Positions 7,867 through 17,118 of a stretch of 48,929 bases of DNA are shown in pieces (within the stretch, counting starts at the first letter, position 1; every line of letters starts with the position of its first letter). Position numbers and translations under genes: made by a program. The notes under the pieces are model-generated. The model was not told the DNA's origin. It did no database searches and saw only the letters and a program-made list of their open reading frames with translations. The stretch is from Alistipes sp. (lineage in GTDB: Bacteria > Bacteroidota > Bacteroidia > Bacteroidales > Rikenellaceae): positions 1 to 48,929 of the forward strand of contig JAFPAD010000073.1 of assembly GCA_017424405.1 (NCBI GenBank). The letters are read 5' to 3'.

Positions 7867-8973
7867 TTAGATGTTTTGGGTTAGCTTTTGCACCAATGCA
7901 AACTGCGAGAAGAACTCCTTTGCCAATACTCTGAGTACGGTATATGAAGGGATAGCGAGCAACATTCCAACGATACCAGCCATATAACCCGCAATAAGAA
8001 TCACGAGGAACACCTCCAACGGATGAGCCTTAACTCGTTCCGAGTAGATTGTTGGCTGCAACACGAAGTCATCAAAACCCTTGATGCAAAACAGTGTAAA
8101 GCCTATGGTTAAGAATGTGTTTACAGCCGTCATGCCCTCAAACGGAGCAATGATACCTATGCACGCCGATATGATACCACCCATGAGCGGACCCGCATAC
8201 GGTATAACATTCATCACACCCATAATCAAACCCACCAGAAGTGCATTATCGGTCTTCATTCCGAGCAAAATCATAGTGGTTGAGATTACCACCATCAAGA
8301 TGACACTCTCGGTTAGAATACCCGTAAAATAACGAGCCAACAGGTGGGTGATAGAGTCTAATGCTCGTGTCACATTCTGCTGCAAGCGTGCGGGGAACAG
8401 ACTTGTTACCATGGCGTAGAACAATCCGTCCTCCTTAAGGAAGAAGAAGGTAATAAACGATATTGAGAAAACCGATATCAACATCGACAACGTGAAACTA
8501 ACAATAGAGGTTACCGTGTTGTTCAATGTATTGTAATTTACCAACTTCTTAAACGAGTCTATGATTGTATCTGACAGTGCAAAGTGAGTCTCGGGTATAG
8601 CAAACGTGCGACTCAAATATTGCTGTGCGTGGGCTATTGGCTCCTCGACAGATGCAAGCACCGATGAGAAATCGAGCTGCGTAAACTCGTTTATCTTTGA
8701 GAAGATAAGCGGAATAAAGAGCGAGAAGAAGACCAAAAACAATGAGATGATGACTATCAACGTTATGGTCGCCGCAGCCCAACGAGGCATCACATGCTTG
8801 CCGATATGCTTTTTTGACAACCAATTAACCAACGGACGACCCATGATGGCGAGCACCGCCGAAACAAGTATGTATATAACCACAGAACTGAAATACCAAA
8901 TCAAAAAAAGTATTCCAGCAGCAATCACTATTCCCGCACAAAAACGCAGTATATTCTGTGGTGTAAGAGCCAT
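7867..8973 (-). CDS. AI-2E family (PerM/YdiK-type) membrane transporter
   Basis: 368 residues with about eight transmembrane helices: two near the N-terminus, one around residues 60-88, then a soluble insert, followed by a C-terminal bundle. Typical family features are the MGVMNVIPYAGPLMGGIISACIG stretch and the later GFDDFVLQPTIYSERVKAHPLEVFLVIL segment. Members of this family (PF01594) include proteins proposed to export autoinducer-2 or to act in ion transport; the substrate cannot be told from sequence. It lies 13 nt after psd and 6 nt before the riboflavin kinase gene on the same transcript. Confidence 0.88.
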   Translation of the reverse strand: MALTPQNILRFCAGIVIAAGILFLIWYFSSVVIYILVSAVLAIMGRPLVNWLSKKHIGKHVMPRWAAATITLIVIISLFLVFFSLFIPLIFSKINEFTQLDFSSVLASVEEPIAHAQQYLSRTFAIPETHFALSDTIIDSFKKLVNYNTLNNTVTSIVSFTLSMLISVFSISFITFFFLKEDGLFYAMVTSLFPARLQQNVTRALDSITHLLARYFTGILTESVILMVVISTTMILLGMKTDNALLVGLIMGVMNVIPYAGPLMGGIISACIGIIAPFEGMTAVNTFLTIGFTLFCIKGFDDFVLQPTIYSERVKAHPLEVFLVILIAGYMAGIVGMLLAIPSYTVLRVLAKEFFSQFALVQKLTQNI

Positions 8974-8986
8974 AGTATCTCAAAAA

Positions 8987-9655
8987 TTATTTCTTCAAAC
9001 GAACCAATGGAGTCTGTGAACCCTTTACAGGATCACCAATCTCTACCAACAATTCACAATCCTTTGGAACCAACACATCAATTCTCGAACCGAACTTAAT
9101 GAAACCGAACACATCGTTCTGCTTCACTCGCTCGCCCACCTTGATGTATGACACAATACGTCGAGCAATAAGACCTGCCACCTGACGGAACAAGATGCTA
9201 TTGCCGTTATCCATCTTCACAACTGTTGTTGTACGCTCATTCTCGGTTGAAGACTTAGGGTGCCATGCAATCAAGAAACGTCCGGGGTGATACTTGTAAT
9301 ATTCAACCTCACCACCCACTGGCAACCAGTTCATGTGAATGTTAGTCACCGACATGAAGATAGAAATCTGCAACATATCCTGCTTCAAATACTCGTCCTC
9401 ATAGACTACCTCAGTCACAACAACACGTCCATCGCATGGTGAAAATATCAACTCCTCATCGTGAATCTTCACTCGACGTGGCTCACGGAAGAACGCAATA
9501 ATAAACAACCAAAAGGCGAAAAGGACAATTCCGCTGGTGATGAGTATTCCCGTGCCGTCATGATGACTCTGAAAATAGTAGGTCAGCAACCACAAAACAA
9601 GACATATAAGTCCTGAGATGGCGATAATTCGGTATCCTTCTTTATTGATTTTCAT
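8987..9655 (-). CDS. psd: Phosphatidylserine decarboxylase
   Basis: 222 residues, the short form common in Bacteroidota. Two hydrophobic segments (about 10-28 and 36-56) place it in the inner membrane. FSPCDGRVV (71-79) and FGFIKFGSRIDVLVP (183-197) are signature segments; self-cleavage at Gly189-Ser190 would give the pyruvoyl-bearing alpha chain. It makes phosphatidylethanolamine from phosphatidylserine. It follows cdsA, which supplies CDP-diacylglycerol to the same pathway; the phosphatidylserine synthase gene is not in the window. Confidence 0.95.
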   Translation of the reverse strand: MKINKEGYRIIAISGLICLVLWLLTYYFQSHHDGTGILITSGIVLFAFWLFIIAFFREPRRVKIHDEELIFSPCDGRVVVTEVVYEDEYLKQDMLQISIFMSVTNIHMNWLPVGGEVEYYKYHPGRFLIAWHPKSSTENERTTTVVKMDNGNSILFRQVAGLIARRIVSYIKVGERVKQNDVFGFIKFGSRIDVLVPKDCELLVEIGDPVKGSQTPLVRLKK

Positions 9656-9676
9656 ATTATTAAAGTTTTAGGTTTC

Positions 9677-10540
9677 TTAATTTATACAAAACATGAGGTA
9701 GATAAACACAAATGGGACTGACAAAATCAGCGCATCGAAACGATCGAGCCAGCCTCCATGACCCGGAATGATATTTCCCGAATCCTTCACATCAACCGAA
9801 CGCTTAAACAACGACTCCACCAAGTCGCCAAAAACACCCGTGATGGCGGCAATAAGTGCCATACCTACCCAGATTAACACATCTCCATTCATAACGATCG
9901 CGGCAACATAACCCATAGCCATAGCTCCCAACAAACCTCCAACAAAGCCCTCCCACGACTTCTTTGGAGAGATGCGTTCGAATAGACGATGCTTACCCAA
10001 CGTAATACCAAACAAGTACGCAAACACATCGTTTGCCCAGATGATGAAGATATAGAATATTACACTCCATGGATTCCACTCGCCATTGCTTAACAGCAGC
10101 GGAATGAACAACAGCAACGACATTGGCAATGCCACATATATCACGCCCGTCAGAGTAGCACCTATATTAGCAATAGGGGTATCGCTTTTACGATATAGCT
10201 CACAGATAAACATCACCGGCACGAGCAGCATTACAAACAACGCCAAGCCCAACGCAAGCGACATTCCATTGACTGGCAACGTGTTATCCTTGCTGAAAAG
10301 AAACATCATTGCAAACGAAATGCTCACAATAGAGGCTCCTGCTATCAATCCCAACAGACGCTGAGGCGAGTAACCAGCCTTTTGTGCAAAACGGTAAAAT
10401 TCCCATTCGCCGCCAAGTGCAATGAGCATCACCAGCGTTCCGAAACTCCATTTCGAGCCCAATATAGCACCCAACACCACGACAAACATCACTACGCCGC
10501 TGAGTGAGCGTATCAAGAGGTTCTTCATTTTATCTGACAT
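9677..10540 (-). CDS. cdsA: Phosphatidate cytidylyltransferase (CDP-diglyceride synthase)
   Basis: 287 residues with about seven to eight transmembrane helices. The C-terminal signature of the family is present: GDLVESLFKR followed by KDSGNIIPGHGGWLDRFD (about residues 236-270). It activates phosphatidic acid with CTP to CDP-diacylglycerol, the branch-point of phospholipid synthesis, in the inner membrane. It is 18 nt downstream of ftsH and 21 nt upstream of psd, consistent with an envelope operon. ATG 10540 (MSDKMKNLLIRS) or the internal Met at residue 5 could be the start. Confidence 0.96.
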   Translation of the reverse strand: MSDKMKNLLIRSLSGVVMFVVVLGAILGSKWSFGTLVMLIALGGEWEFYRFAQKAGYSPQRLLGLIAGASIVSISFAMMFLFSKDNTLPVNGMSLALGLALFVMLLVPVMFICELYRKSDTPIANIGATLTGVIYVALPMSLLLFIPLLLSNGEWNPWSVIFYIFIIWANDVFAYLFGITLGKHRLFERISPKKSWEGFVGGLLGAMAMGYVAAIVMNGDVLIWVGMALIAAITGVFGDLVESLFKRSVDVKDSGNIIPGHGGWLDRFDALILSVPFVFIYLMFCIN

Positions 10541-10558
10541 AGTATCTATACTTTGGGG

Positions 10559-12556
10559 TTAGTCGGCAACTGTTACACCTTGATGTGATGAAGTTGTCTG
10601 CGTATTGTTATCTAAATTTTCTTCACTCTTGAGCTGACTTTGCGCAGCGCGACCCAAAATTGGCTCTATATCCTCGGCGTAGATAGTCTCCTTCTCGAGC
10701 AACAAATCAGCCATCTGGTTAATCTTGTCGTTATGCTTCTCTATAATGTCACGTGCACGAGTGTAGGCCTCGTCCAATATGCGACGTACCTCATTGTCGA
10801 TTGCTACGGCAGTCTGCTCGCTGTAAGGCTTTGTGAAGGTGTCACGTGTGCCCGCAGCGTCGTAAAAACTTATAGGACCAATTTTCTTGCTCATGCCATA
10901 GAATGCCACCATGGCGTAGGTCATCTTTGTAGCTCGCTCCAAATCGCTCAGGGCTCCAGCACCCAACGTACCATAATTAACCTCCTCAGCTATGCGTCCT
11001 CCAAGCATTCCTGCCAACTTATCCTGCAACACTGCATCGGTTACGTGAACTCGCTCCTCATCTGGCACCGACCACGTTGCACCCAAGCTATTGCCTCGAG
11101 GTATAACCGTAACTTTCAATACCGGGTCACACTCCTTCAGCAACCACATAACAGTGGCATGTCCAGCCTCGTGTATCGCCGTGGCGCGACGCTCTGCCTG
11201 CGTCATCGATTTATTACGTTTCTCCAAGCCACCAACTATGCGATCAATAGCTGCCATGAAATCATCACGCTCCACACTCTTCTTGTTGTTACGAGCCGCG
11301 ATGAGCGCTGCCTCGTTACATACATTGGCGATGTCGGCACCCGAAAAGCCCGGAGTCTGTTTTGCAAGGAACTTGCGATCGATATTGTCGCCCAACTTAA
11401 TATTGCGCAGATGAACATTGAAAATATCTTCACGCTCCTTAACATCAGGCAAACCTACCTCAATCTGTCGGTCAAAACGACCTGCACGCATCAAAGCCTT
11501 GTCCAATATATCAGCACGGTTAGTTGCCGCCAACACAATAACTCCCGCATTGGTTTGGAAACCGTCCATCTCGGTGAGCATCTGGTTGAGGGTATTTTCA
11601 CGCTCGTCATTGCCTGAAAATCCCGCATTCTTACCACGAGCTCGACCAATGGCATCAATCTCGTCAATGAAGACAATACATGGAGCCTTTTGCTTCGCCT
11701 GCTCAAACAAGTCGCGAACACGCGACGCACCAACGCCCACAAACATCTCCACGAAATCAGAACCCGAGATTGATAGGAATGGTACATTAGCCTCACCTGC
11801 AACAGCCTTTGCGAGCAATGTCTTACCTGTTCCCGGAGGACCTACAAGCAGTGCACCCTTAGGAATCTTGGCACCCAACTCGCGATATTTATCTGCTTTG
11901 CGAAGGAAGTCCACAATCTCCATTATCTCGACCTTAGCCTCCTCCAAGCCTGCCACATCTTTGAATGTGACGCGCTTATCCTTGTCCTCTTTGTTAAACT
12001 CCTGAGCTCGAGCCTTGCCAACATTCATGATGTTGCCACCGGCACCACCTCCACCGCGCATCATTCCTCGTATGAAGAAGAACCAGATGCCGATAAGGAG
12101 CAACCAAGGCAGGAAGTTGATAATCATATCGCTCCAGCTGTGGCTCTCATTTATATACTCAAGGCTCACAGGGTTGGATTCCATCTCCGACTCTGCTACG
12201 GCTTGCTTAACGTCACGGTCTAAAATATCTACAGAGCCAATAGTAAATGTCAGTTGCTTACCATGTTCGGGAATATTCTTAAAACGATTACCATCCTCGG
12301 CTGACTGATACTGCTCAATAGCCTGATCGGTCAAATAGACCTCGGCTGTGTTCTTGTTAATTACCTTTATGCGCTCAACCTCCCCCTTGCGAATCATCTC
12401 GGCAACAGTGTTCCACTCTGCAACCACGGGCTCCTTAGAGCCGCCACCGAAAAATGAATAACCAATGATGGAGATAATGATAATCGCCCAGATCCACATG
12501 AAGTTGAATCTGAAACGTAGATTTATGTTCTTGTTGTTACCTGTCTTCTTTGCCAT
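10559..12556 (-). CDS. ftsH: ATP-dependent zinc metalloprotease FtsH
   Basis: 665 residues. Two membrane segments (about 17-36 and 146-163) bracket a periplasmic domain. The AAA domain has Walker A GPPGTGKT (239-246), Walker B FIDEID (296-301) and the second region of homology (AATNRADILDKALMRAGRFDR). The protease zinc site HEAGH is at 462-466. FtsH is a hexameric membrane protease that extracts and degrades membrane and regulatory proteins. It starts 3 nt after rsfS and precedes cdsA, a gene order found in other Bacteroidota. The low-complexity polar tail after about residue 635 is usual. Confidence 0.98.
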   Translation of the reverse strand: MAKKTGNNKNINLRFRFNFMWIWAIIIISIIGYSFFGGGSKEPVVAEWNTVAEMIRKGEVERIKVINKNTAEVYLTDQAIEQYQSAEDGNRFKNIPEHGKQLTFTIGSVDILDRDVKQAVAESEMESNPVSLEYINESHSWSDMIINFLPWLLLIGIWFFFIRGMMRGGGGAGGNIMNVGKARAQEFNKEDKDKRVTFKDVAGLEEAKVEIMEIVDFLRKADKYRELGAKIPKGALLVGPPGTGKTLLAKAVAGEANVPFLSISGSDFVEMFVGVGASRVRDLFEQAKQKAPCIVFIDEIDAIGRARGKNAGFSGNDERENTLNQMLTEMDGFQTNAGVIVLAATNRADILDKALMRAGRFDRQIEVGLPDVKEREDIFNVHLRNIKLGDNIDRKFLAKQTPGFSGADIANVCNEAALIAARNNKKSVERDDFMAAIDRIVGGLEKRNKSMTQAERRATAIHEAGHATVMWLLKECDPVLKVTVIPRGNSLGATWSVPDEERVHVTDAVLQDKLAGMLGGRIAEEVNYGTLGAGALSDLERATKMTYAMVAFYGMSKKIGPISFYDAAGTRDTFTKPYSEQTAVAIDNEVRRILDEAYTRARDIIEKHNDKINQMADLLLEKETIYAEDIEPILGRAAQSQLKSEENLDNNTQTTSSHQGVTVAD

Positions 12557-12559
12557 ACT

Positions 12560-12943
12560 TTACAATTCGTAGTCATATTTCTTGATTGGAGCATCAGCCC
12601 ACAACTCTTCCAACTTGTAATACTCACGAAGCTCTGTTTGGAAAATATGCACCACCACATCAAGGTAATCCATTGCTATCCAAAATGCATTCTGCTGACC
12701 TTCGATGCGCCACACCTTCTCGCCCAACTTCTCAAGCATTGCCTGCTCTACACCATCGGCAATACCAGCCACCTGAGCTGTTGAATCGGCATTACACACC
12801 ACAAAATGTGAGCAAATAGCTCCGTCGAAGCCTGTCAAATCTAACGATACAATATCCTTACCTTTTTTGTCTTGAATTGCTGTAACTATGGTTTCAATCA
12901 ATTTTTCCATATTTTGTGATATTTTTCTGCTCTTTTCCTGCAT
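12560..12943 (-). CDS. rsfS: Ribosome silencing factor RsfS
   Basis: 127 residues of the RsfS/DUF143 family, which binds ribosomal protein L14 and blocks subunit joining when nutrients are short. Typical segments: IQDKKGKDIVSLDLTGF, FVVCNADSTAQVAGIADGVE and AFWIAMDYLDVVVHIFQTELREYYKLEELWADA. The frame begins at ATG 12943, but homologues usually start near MEKLIETIV, which corresponds to ATG 12910; no Shine-Dalgarno sequence settles it. It is the first gene of the minus-strand operon leading into ftsH. Confidence 0.93.
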   Translation of the reverse strand: MQEKSRKISQNMEKLIETIVTAIQDKKGKDIVSLDLTGFDGAICSHFVVCNADSTAQVAGIADGVEQAMLEKLGEKVWRIEGQQNAFWIAMDYLDVVVHIFQTELREYYKLEELWADAPIKKYDYEL

Positions 12944-13163
12944 GACCGCATGCAGTAATCAAGCCGTTCTACAAATACATATTGTTATAACTTCGCAAAT
13001 ATACATTTTTTTTGTGATAATACGAAATAATTACGCGCGGTGTTACGCATAAAATGTGAATTTGTCCATTATTTTACACTTATTAGAATTGGCAAACGAC
13101 GAAAAAAAATGGGTAACTGAATCCTCCGACTCAATTACCCCTATCTCTTTAGCGCACCGAATT
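12944..13163. other. Intergenic region between rsfS and oxyR
   Basis: 220 nt. It carries the oxyR terminator (13102-13140) and must contain the start of the rsfS-ftsH operon. On the minus strand AAATGTATATTTGCG lies around 12990-13008 and contains TATATTTG, a good -7 candidate about 50-60 nt before rsfS. Nothing else is recognisable. Confidence 0.4.
13102..13140 (-). terminator. Terminator after oxyR
   Basis: On the minus strand GGGTAATTGA pairs with TCAGTTACCC (13131-13140 with 13111-13120; one mismatch) around a 10-nt loop and is followed by A then eight T. It lies 23 nt after the oxyR stop. Confidence 0.85.
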
Positions 13164-14069
13164 CTATCTTGCAGCTTTCTCCATGGCGATTTTATCGGTA
13201 ATCGTCTTCTCCAACGCCGCGATTATCGACGTTTTAACGTAGGTGCGACGTATAGCGATGGCGATGCGTCGTGAGGTTGCCGATTTTGCCAACGTCTTGA
13301 CCTGGTTTTTACGAGATGCAGGGATATACTCCAATGCCATTTCGGGAATTATCGTCATACTTGATGTGCAATCCACAATACGCATGAGTGTATCCAAAGA
13401 GCCCGACTCAAAATAGTAGTTAGATGGCACATTACGGCGAGCCTGACACAACTCCAAAATCTGGTCACGCATACAGTTACCTGGACTAAGCAGAATGAGA
13501 TCCTTCATGTCAATATCCTCGATACGAATATTCGAACGTTCGAACAAAGAGTTCGATGGAGAGACGTAGGCATAGAACGTATCACTGAACAAATCTCGTT
13601 CTAAGATACCCTCACCACACGTACCACTTGCCACCAACGCCGCATCAATTTTATCGCGCTTCAAGGCCTCGATAATATCGGCTGTCACCATCTCCCTAAT
13701 TTCTAATTCCACACGCGGATATTGCTTCACAAAATCGGGGATAAACTTATGCAACAAATATGGAGCAATTGTAGGAATTACACCCAATCTAATTTTACCA
13801 GCGGTCTCTCCCTTCAACTCTGCAACCGACTCACGTATAGTATTATACGCCTTTAATGTCTCTTGCGCCTGAGCAATAACCACATTACCTGCCTCGGTAG
13901 GAATTACAGGTTTTTTCGAGCGGTCTAACAACACCACTCCCAACTCCTCTTCCAATGCTTTTATCTGCATCGAAAGCGATGGTTGGGTTACAAAACAATG
14001 TTCCGAGGCTGCAGAAAAACTGCCACAATTAGCTACCTCGATGAGGTACTGAAGTTGGATTATAGTCAT
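13164..14069 (-). CDS. oxyR: Hydrogen peroxide-inducible regulator OxyR (LysR family)
   Basis: 301 residues. An N-terminal winged helix-turn-helix (about 1-60; SFSAASEHCFVTQPSLSMQIKALE is the recognition region) is followed by the LysR co-inducer domain. The redox pair is visible: GNCMRDQILELC places cysteines at 199 and 208 with eight residues between, the same positions and spacing as in Escherichia coli OxyR, which forms a disulfide on contact with peroxide. It should activate peroxide-defence genes, none of which are adjacent. It diverges from trpS, with a well-formed promoter at 14092-14122. Confidence 0.94.
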   Translation of the reverse strand: MTIIQLQYLIEVANCGSFSAASEHCFVTQPSLSMQIKALEEELGVVLLDRSKKPVIPTEAGNVVIAQAQETLKAYNTIRESVAELKGETAGKIRLGVIPTIAPYLLHKFIPDFVKQYPRVELEIREMVTADIIEALKRDKIDAALVASGTCGEGILERDLFSDTFYAYVSPSNSLFERSNIRIEDIDMKDLILLSPGNCMRDQILELCQARRNVPSNYYFESGSLDTLMRIVDCTSSMTIIPEMALEYIPASRKNQVKTLAKSATSRRIAIAIRRTYVKTSIIAALEKTITDKIAMEKAAR

Positions 14070-14091
14070 AGGATATAATGCATTTACTACG

Positions 14092-14122
14092 CAAAAGTAT
14101 AAAAAAAAACTATACTTTCAAA
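14092..14122 (-). promoter_or_regulatory. oxyR promoter
   Basis: On the minus strand TTTG (14119-14122), 19 nt, TACTTTTG (14092-14099): an exact fit to the Bacteroidota TTTG-N19-21-TAnnTTTG pattern, 23 nt before the oxyR start codon. Confidence 0.7.
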
Positions 14123-14126
14123 CTTT

Positions 14127-14158
14127 TTTGGTGGGTCAGCTATAAATTGTTATTTTTG
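14127..14158 (+). promoter_or_regulatory. trpS promoter
   Basis: TTTG (14127-14130), 20 nt, TATTTTTG (14151-14158): exact fit to the Bacteroidota promoter. The start codon follows after 60 nt. The -33 box is 4 nt from the -33 box of oxyR on the other strand, so the two promoters are back to back. Confidence 0.7.
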
Positions 14159-14218
14159 TAAATATTTTGGATTGTAGGCATACAATTGCTATTGTGAAAA
14201 TTAAGAAAATAAAATAAT

Positions 14219-15310
14219 ATGGGAAAGATTATTCTTACGGGCGACCGCCCCACCGGAAAACTTCATTTGGGACACTATGTTGGCTCGTTGCGCCAGCGCG
14301 TAGAGTTGCAAAACTCAGGTCTTTTTGAGAAGATTTTTATTATGATTGCCGATGCTCAGGCTCTAACCGACAACGCTGACAACCCTGAAAAGGTGCGTCA
14401 GAACATCATTGAGGTAGCACTCGACTACCTCTCTTGCGGCATCGACCCTACAAAATCGACAATCTTCATTCAGAGCATGGTGCCAGAGCTCACCGAGTTG
14501 GCATTCTACTATATGAACCTTGTGACAGTGGCTCGCTTGGAGCGCAACCCAACGGTTAAGACCGAGATTGTGATGCGCGAATTTGGTAAGTCAATCCCTG
14601 TGGGATTCTACACCTACCCTATCTCTCAGGCATCAGACATCACAGCGTTCCGCGCAACAACAGTTCCTGCGGGTGCCGACCAAGAGCCTATGATTGAGCA
14701 GACTCGTGAGATTGTTCATAAATTCAACTCTATCTACGGAGAGACTCTCGTCGAGCCAGAGATTATGTTGCCACAGAACGCTGCTTGTTTGCGTCTGCCT
14801 GGAACTGACGGAAAGGCAAAGATGTCGAAGTCACTCGGTAACTGCATCTATCTCTCGGACACTCCAGAGGATTTGCGCAAGAAGGTAATGAGCATGTACA
14901 CCGACCCTAATCACTTGCGTGTTGAGGATCCAGGTTCTGTGGAGGGAAACTGTGTATTCACTTACCTCGACGCATTCTCTCGCACAGAGCATTTCGCTGA
15001 ATACTTGCCCGAGTATGCATGCCTTGACGAACTTAAGGAGCACTACAAGCGTGGTGGCTTGGGTGACGTGAAGTGTAAGAAGTTCCTCTATGCCGTATTG
15101 CAGGAGATGTTGGAGCCTATCCGCGCACGTCGTCATGAGTATGAGCAGGATATTGAGGGTGTTTACGAAATCTTGAAAAAGGGTTGCGACGTTGCACGTG
15201 CCGAGGCTGCCGAGACATTGGACATGGTACGTCGCGCTATGAAAATCAACTACTTCGAGGACGCAGAGCTTATTCGCCAGCAGTCTGAGGCATACAAAAG
15301 CTCAAAATAA
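14219..15310 (+). CDS. trpS: Tryptophanyl-tRNA synthetase
   Basis: 363 residues, class I aminoacyl-tRNA synthetase that charges tRNA-Trp. The HIGH motif appears as HLGH (16-19) in [16 protein letters not shown], and KMSKS is at 201-205. EPEIMLPQ and [16 protein letters not shown] are typical of TrpS. Nothing unusual. The ClC gene begins 7 nt after its stop, so the two may share a transcript although they are functionally unrelated. Confidence 0.97.
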   Translation: MGKIILTGDRPTGKLHLGHYVGSLRQRVELQNSGLFEKIFIMIADAQALTDNADNPEKVRQNIIEVALDYLSCGIDPTKSTIFIQSMVPELTELAFYYMNLVTVARLERNPTVKTEIVMREFGKSIPVGFYTYPISQASDITAFRATTVPAGADQEPMIEQTREIVHKFNSIYGETLVEPEIMLPQNAACLRLPGTDGKAKMSKSLGNCIYLSDTPEDLRKKVMSMYTDPNHLRVEDPGSVEGNCVFTYLDAFSRTEHFAEYLPEYACLDELKEHYKRGGLGDVKCKKFLYAVLQEMLEPIRARRHEYEQDIEGVYEILKKGCDVARAEAAETLDMVRRAMKINYFEDAELIRQQSEAYKSSK

Positions 15311-15317
15311 ATAGCAG

Positions 15318-17114
15318 ATGTTCAAAAACTTTAAGGAGCAACTTTCGCATTGGGTTCTACGTTCTGTGCGACGCCTGAGTAATCGACTGACTAATCGTCA
15401 GTTGATGGCTCTGCTTGCCGTTGTGGTGGGTTTATTGGCAGGTTTGGGAACGTGCGTGTTTGAGTGGCTGCTTCATGGAGTTCGTTCGGCGCTAGTCACA
15501 TGGTTTCCTGTGGATAGGGCTCAGATACTATATCTGATTTACCCCGCCATAGGAATCATATTGGCTACGCTATTTGTAAAATACATCGTGCGCGACGGAA
15601 TATCGGAGGGTGTAACGCGTGTGCTTTACGCCATGTCGCGACGAGATTCTCGCATCGCTTCGCATAATTGCTGGACATCAATCGTCGGCGGTGCTACCAC
15701 CATCGGATTTGGTGGCTCGGTTGGTCCCGAGGCACCTATTGTGCTTACGGGTGCAGCCATTGGCTCGAATGTAGGCAAGATGGCAAAGTTGAATTACAAG
15801 GATTTAACCCTGCTGTTATGTTGTGGTGCTGGAGCCGCGGTGGCTGCCATCTTCAAGGCACCCATTACGGGAGTAGTATTTGTGCTGGAGATTTTGATGT
15901 TGGGCATCACTTCAGCATCTGTATTTCCGCTTTTGCTCGCTTCGGTTACTGCCACAACCACAGCTTTGGTATTTCGTGGATTCGACCCTGTGTTTGCCGT
16001 ATCGCTCGGCGAAGGTGATGCTTTCCTAATCAAGCACATACCGCTATATGCGTTGCTAGGAGTATGTTGTGGCTTGATGTCATACTACTTCACATCGATA
16101 AATTCGATTGTCGGCAAATTCGTAAAACACATTCCTACACAAGGTAAGCGATGGTTGTTCGCAGGCGTTGTATTGGGCGTTTCTATCTTTATCTTCCCTC
16201 CATTGTATGGCGAGGGATATGAGGGCATGACCGCCTTGATGCATGGTAATGTAGCAGCGCTGTTCGATAATTCGCTATTCTTTAAGTTTAGTAATATTGA
16301 GTGGGTTGCCATAGTCTATGTTACGGCTATTATGTTCTGTAAGGTTGTTGCCATGGCGACAACCAACGCTTCGGGTGGTGTCGGAGGAACATTTGCTCCA
16401 TCGCTGTTTGTCGGAGCATTTATGGGCGCTATCGTAGCATTGGTATGTAATGCTTGCTTCGATTGGGACATCTCAATCGTATCGTTCACGTTGGTGGGTA
16501 TGGCAGGAGTGATGTCGGGCGTGATGAAAGCACCGCTTACCGCCATATTCCTTATTGCCGAATTATCGAACGGCTACGGTCTGTTTATCCCTCTGATGAT
16601 TGTTGCTGGCGTTTCATTTGCGGTGGATTATACTCTTGACCGCGACTCTATCTACACCAAGCAGCTCAGAATGCGAGGCGAGTTGCTAACCCACGACAAG
16701 GACCAATCGGTATTTGTATTCCTCAGCCTTGAGGAGCTGATGGAGACCGATTTCATTCGCATAAAAGAGAATATGACTTTGGGCGATATCGTGCACATTA
16801 TCTCATCGGCACGAAGAAACATCTTCCCTGTAATTGACAATTTCGGACATCTGCTGGGTGTGGTGCAGCTTGATGATTTGCGTGAAGATATGTTCAAGCA
16901 AGATAGATGGGGGCGTTCTATTACCCACTATATGATTCAACCTCCGTACAAGATTCTACAACATGAGCAGGTACAAAGCATTCTGCCTCGTTTTGAGGAG
17001 AATAATACATGGATGTTGCCCGTCGTGGATAAGGAGAATAGGTATCTTGGCTTTATCTCAAAATCACGTATCCTGAATGCTTACCGTGAGGCTTTGGTAA
17101 AGATTTCACAATAA
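15318..17114 (+). CDS. ClC family chloride channel/antiporter with C-terminal CBS pair
   Basis: 598 residues: about ten hydrophobic helices up to residue 450, then two CBS domains (about 470-598). Selectivity segments are recognisable though diverged: DGISEGV (93-99) at the GSGIPE position, GGSVGPEAPIV (132-142) at the GxEGP position with the gating-type Glu at 138, and GGVGGTFAPSLFVGA (about 352-366) at the GxFxP position. Retention of the gating Glu is compatible with a chloride/proton antiporter. CBS domains usually bind adenosine nucleotides and regulate transport. It sits 7 nt after trpS and 4 nt before the HAD gene. Confidence 0.93.
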   Translation: MFKNFKEQLSHWVLRSVRRLSNRLTNRQLMALLAVVVGLLAGLGTCVFEWLLHGVRSALVTWFPVDRAQILYLIYPAIGIILATLFVKYIVRDGISEGVTRVLYAMSRRDSRIASHNCWTSIVGGATTIGFGGSVGPEAPIVLTGAAIGSNVGKMAKLNYKDLTLLLCCGAGAAVAAIFKAPITGVVFVLEILMLGITSASVFPLLLASVTATTTALVFRGFDPVFAVSLGEGDAFLIKHIPLYALLGVCCGLMSYYFTSINSIVGKFVKHIPTQGKRWLFAGVVLGVSIFIFPPLYGEGYEGMTALMHGNVAALFDNSLFFKFSNIEWVAIVYVTAIMFCKVVAMATTNASGGVGGTFAPSLFVGAFMGAIVALVCNACFDWDISIVSFTLVGMAGVMSGVMKAPLTAIFLIAELSNGYGLFIPLMIVAGVSFAVDYTLDRDSIYTKQLRMRGELLTHDKDQSVFVFLSLEELMETDFIRIKENMTLGDIVHIISSARRNIFPVIDNFGHLLGVVQLDDLREDMFKQDRWGRSITHYMIQPPYKILQHEQVQSILPRFEENNTWMLPVVDKENRYLGFISKSRILNAYREALVKISQ

Positions 17115-17118
17115 CAAT

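Noticed and set aside
10640..11617. 325-codon plus-strand frame inside ftsH
   Set aside because: Antisense to the protease half of ftsH; no recognisable domain.
11418..12005. 195-codon plus-strand frame inside ftsH
   Set aside because: Antisense to the AAA domain of ftsH, Ser/Pro-rich shadow translation.
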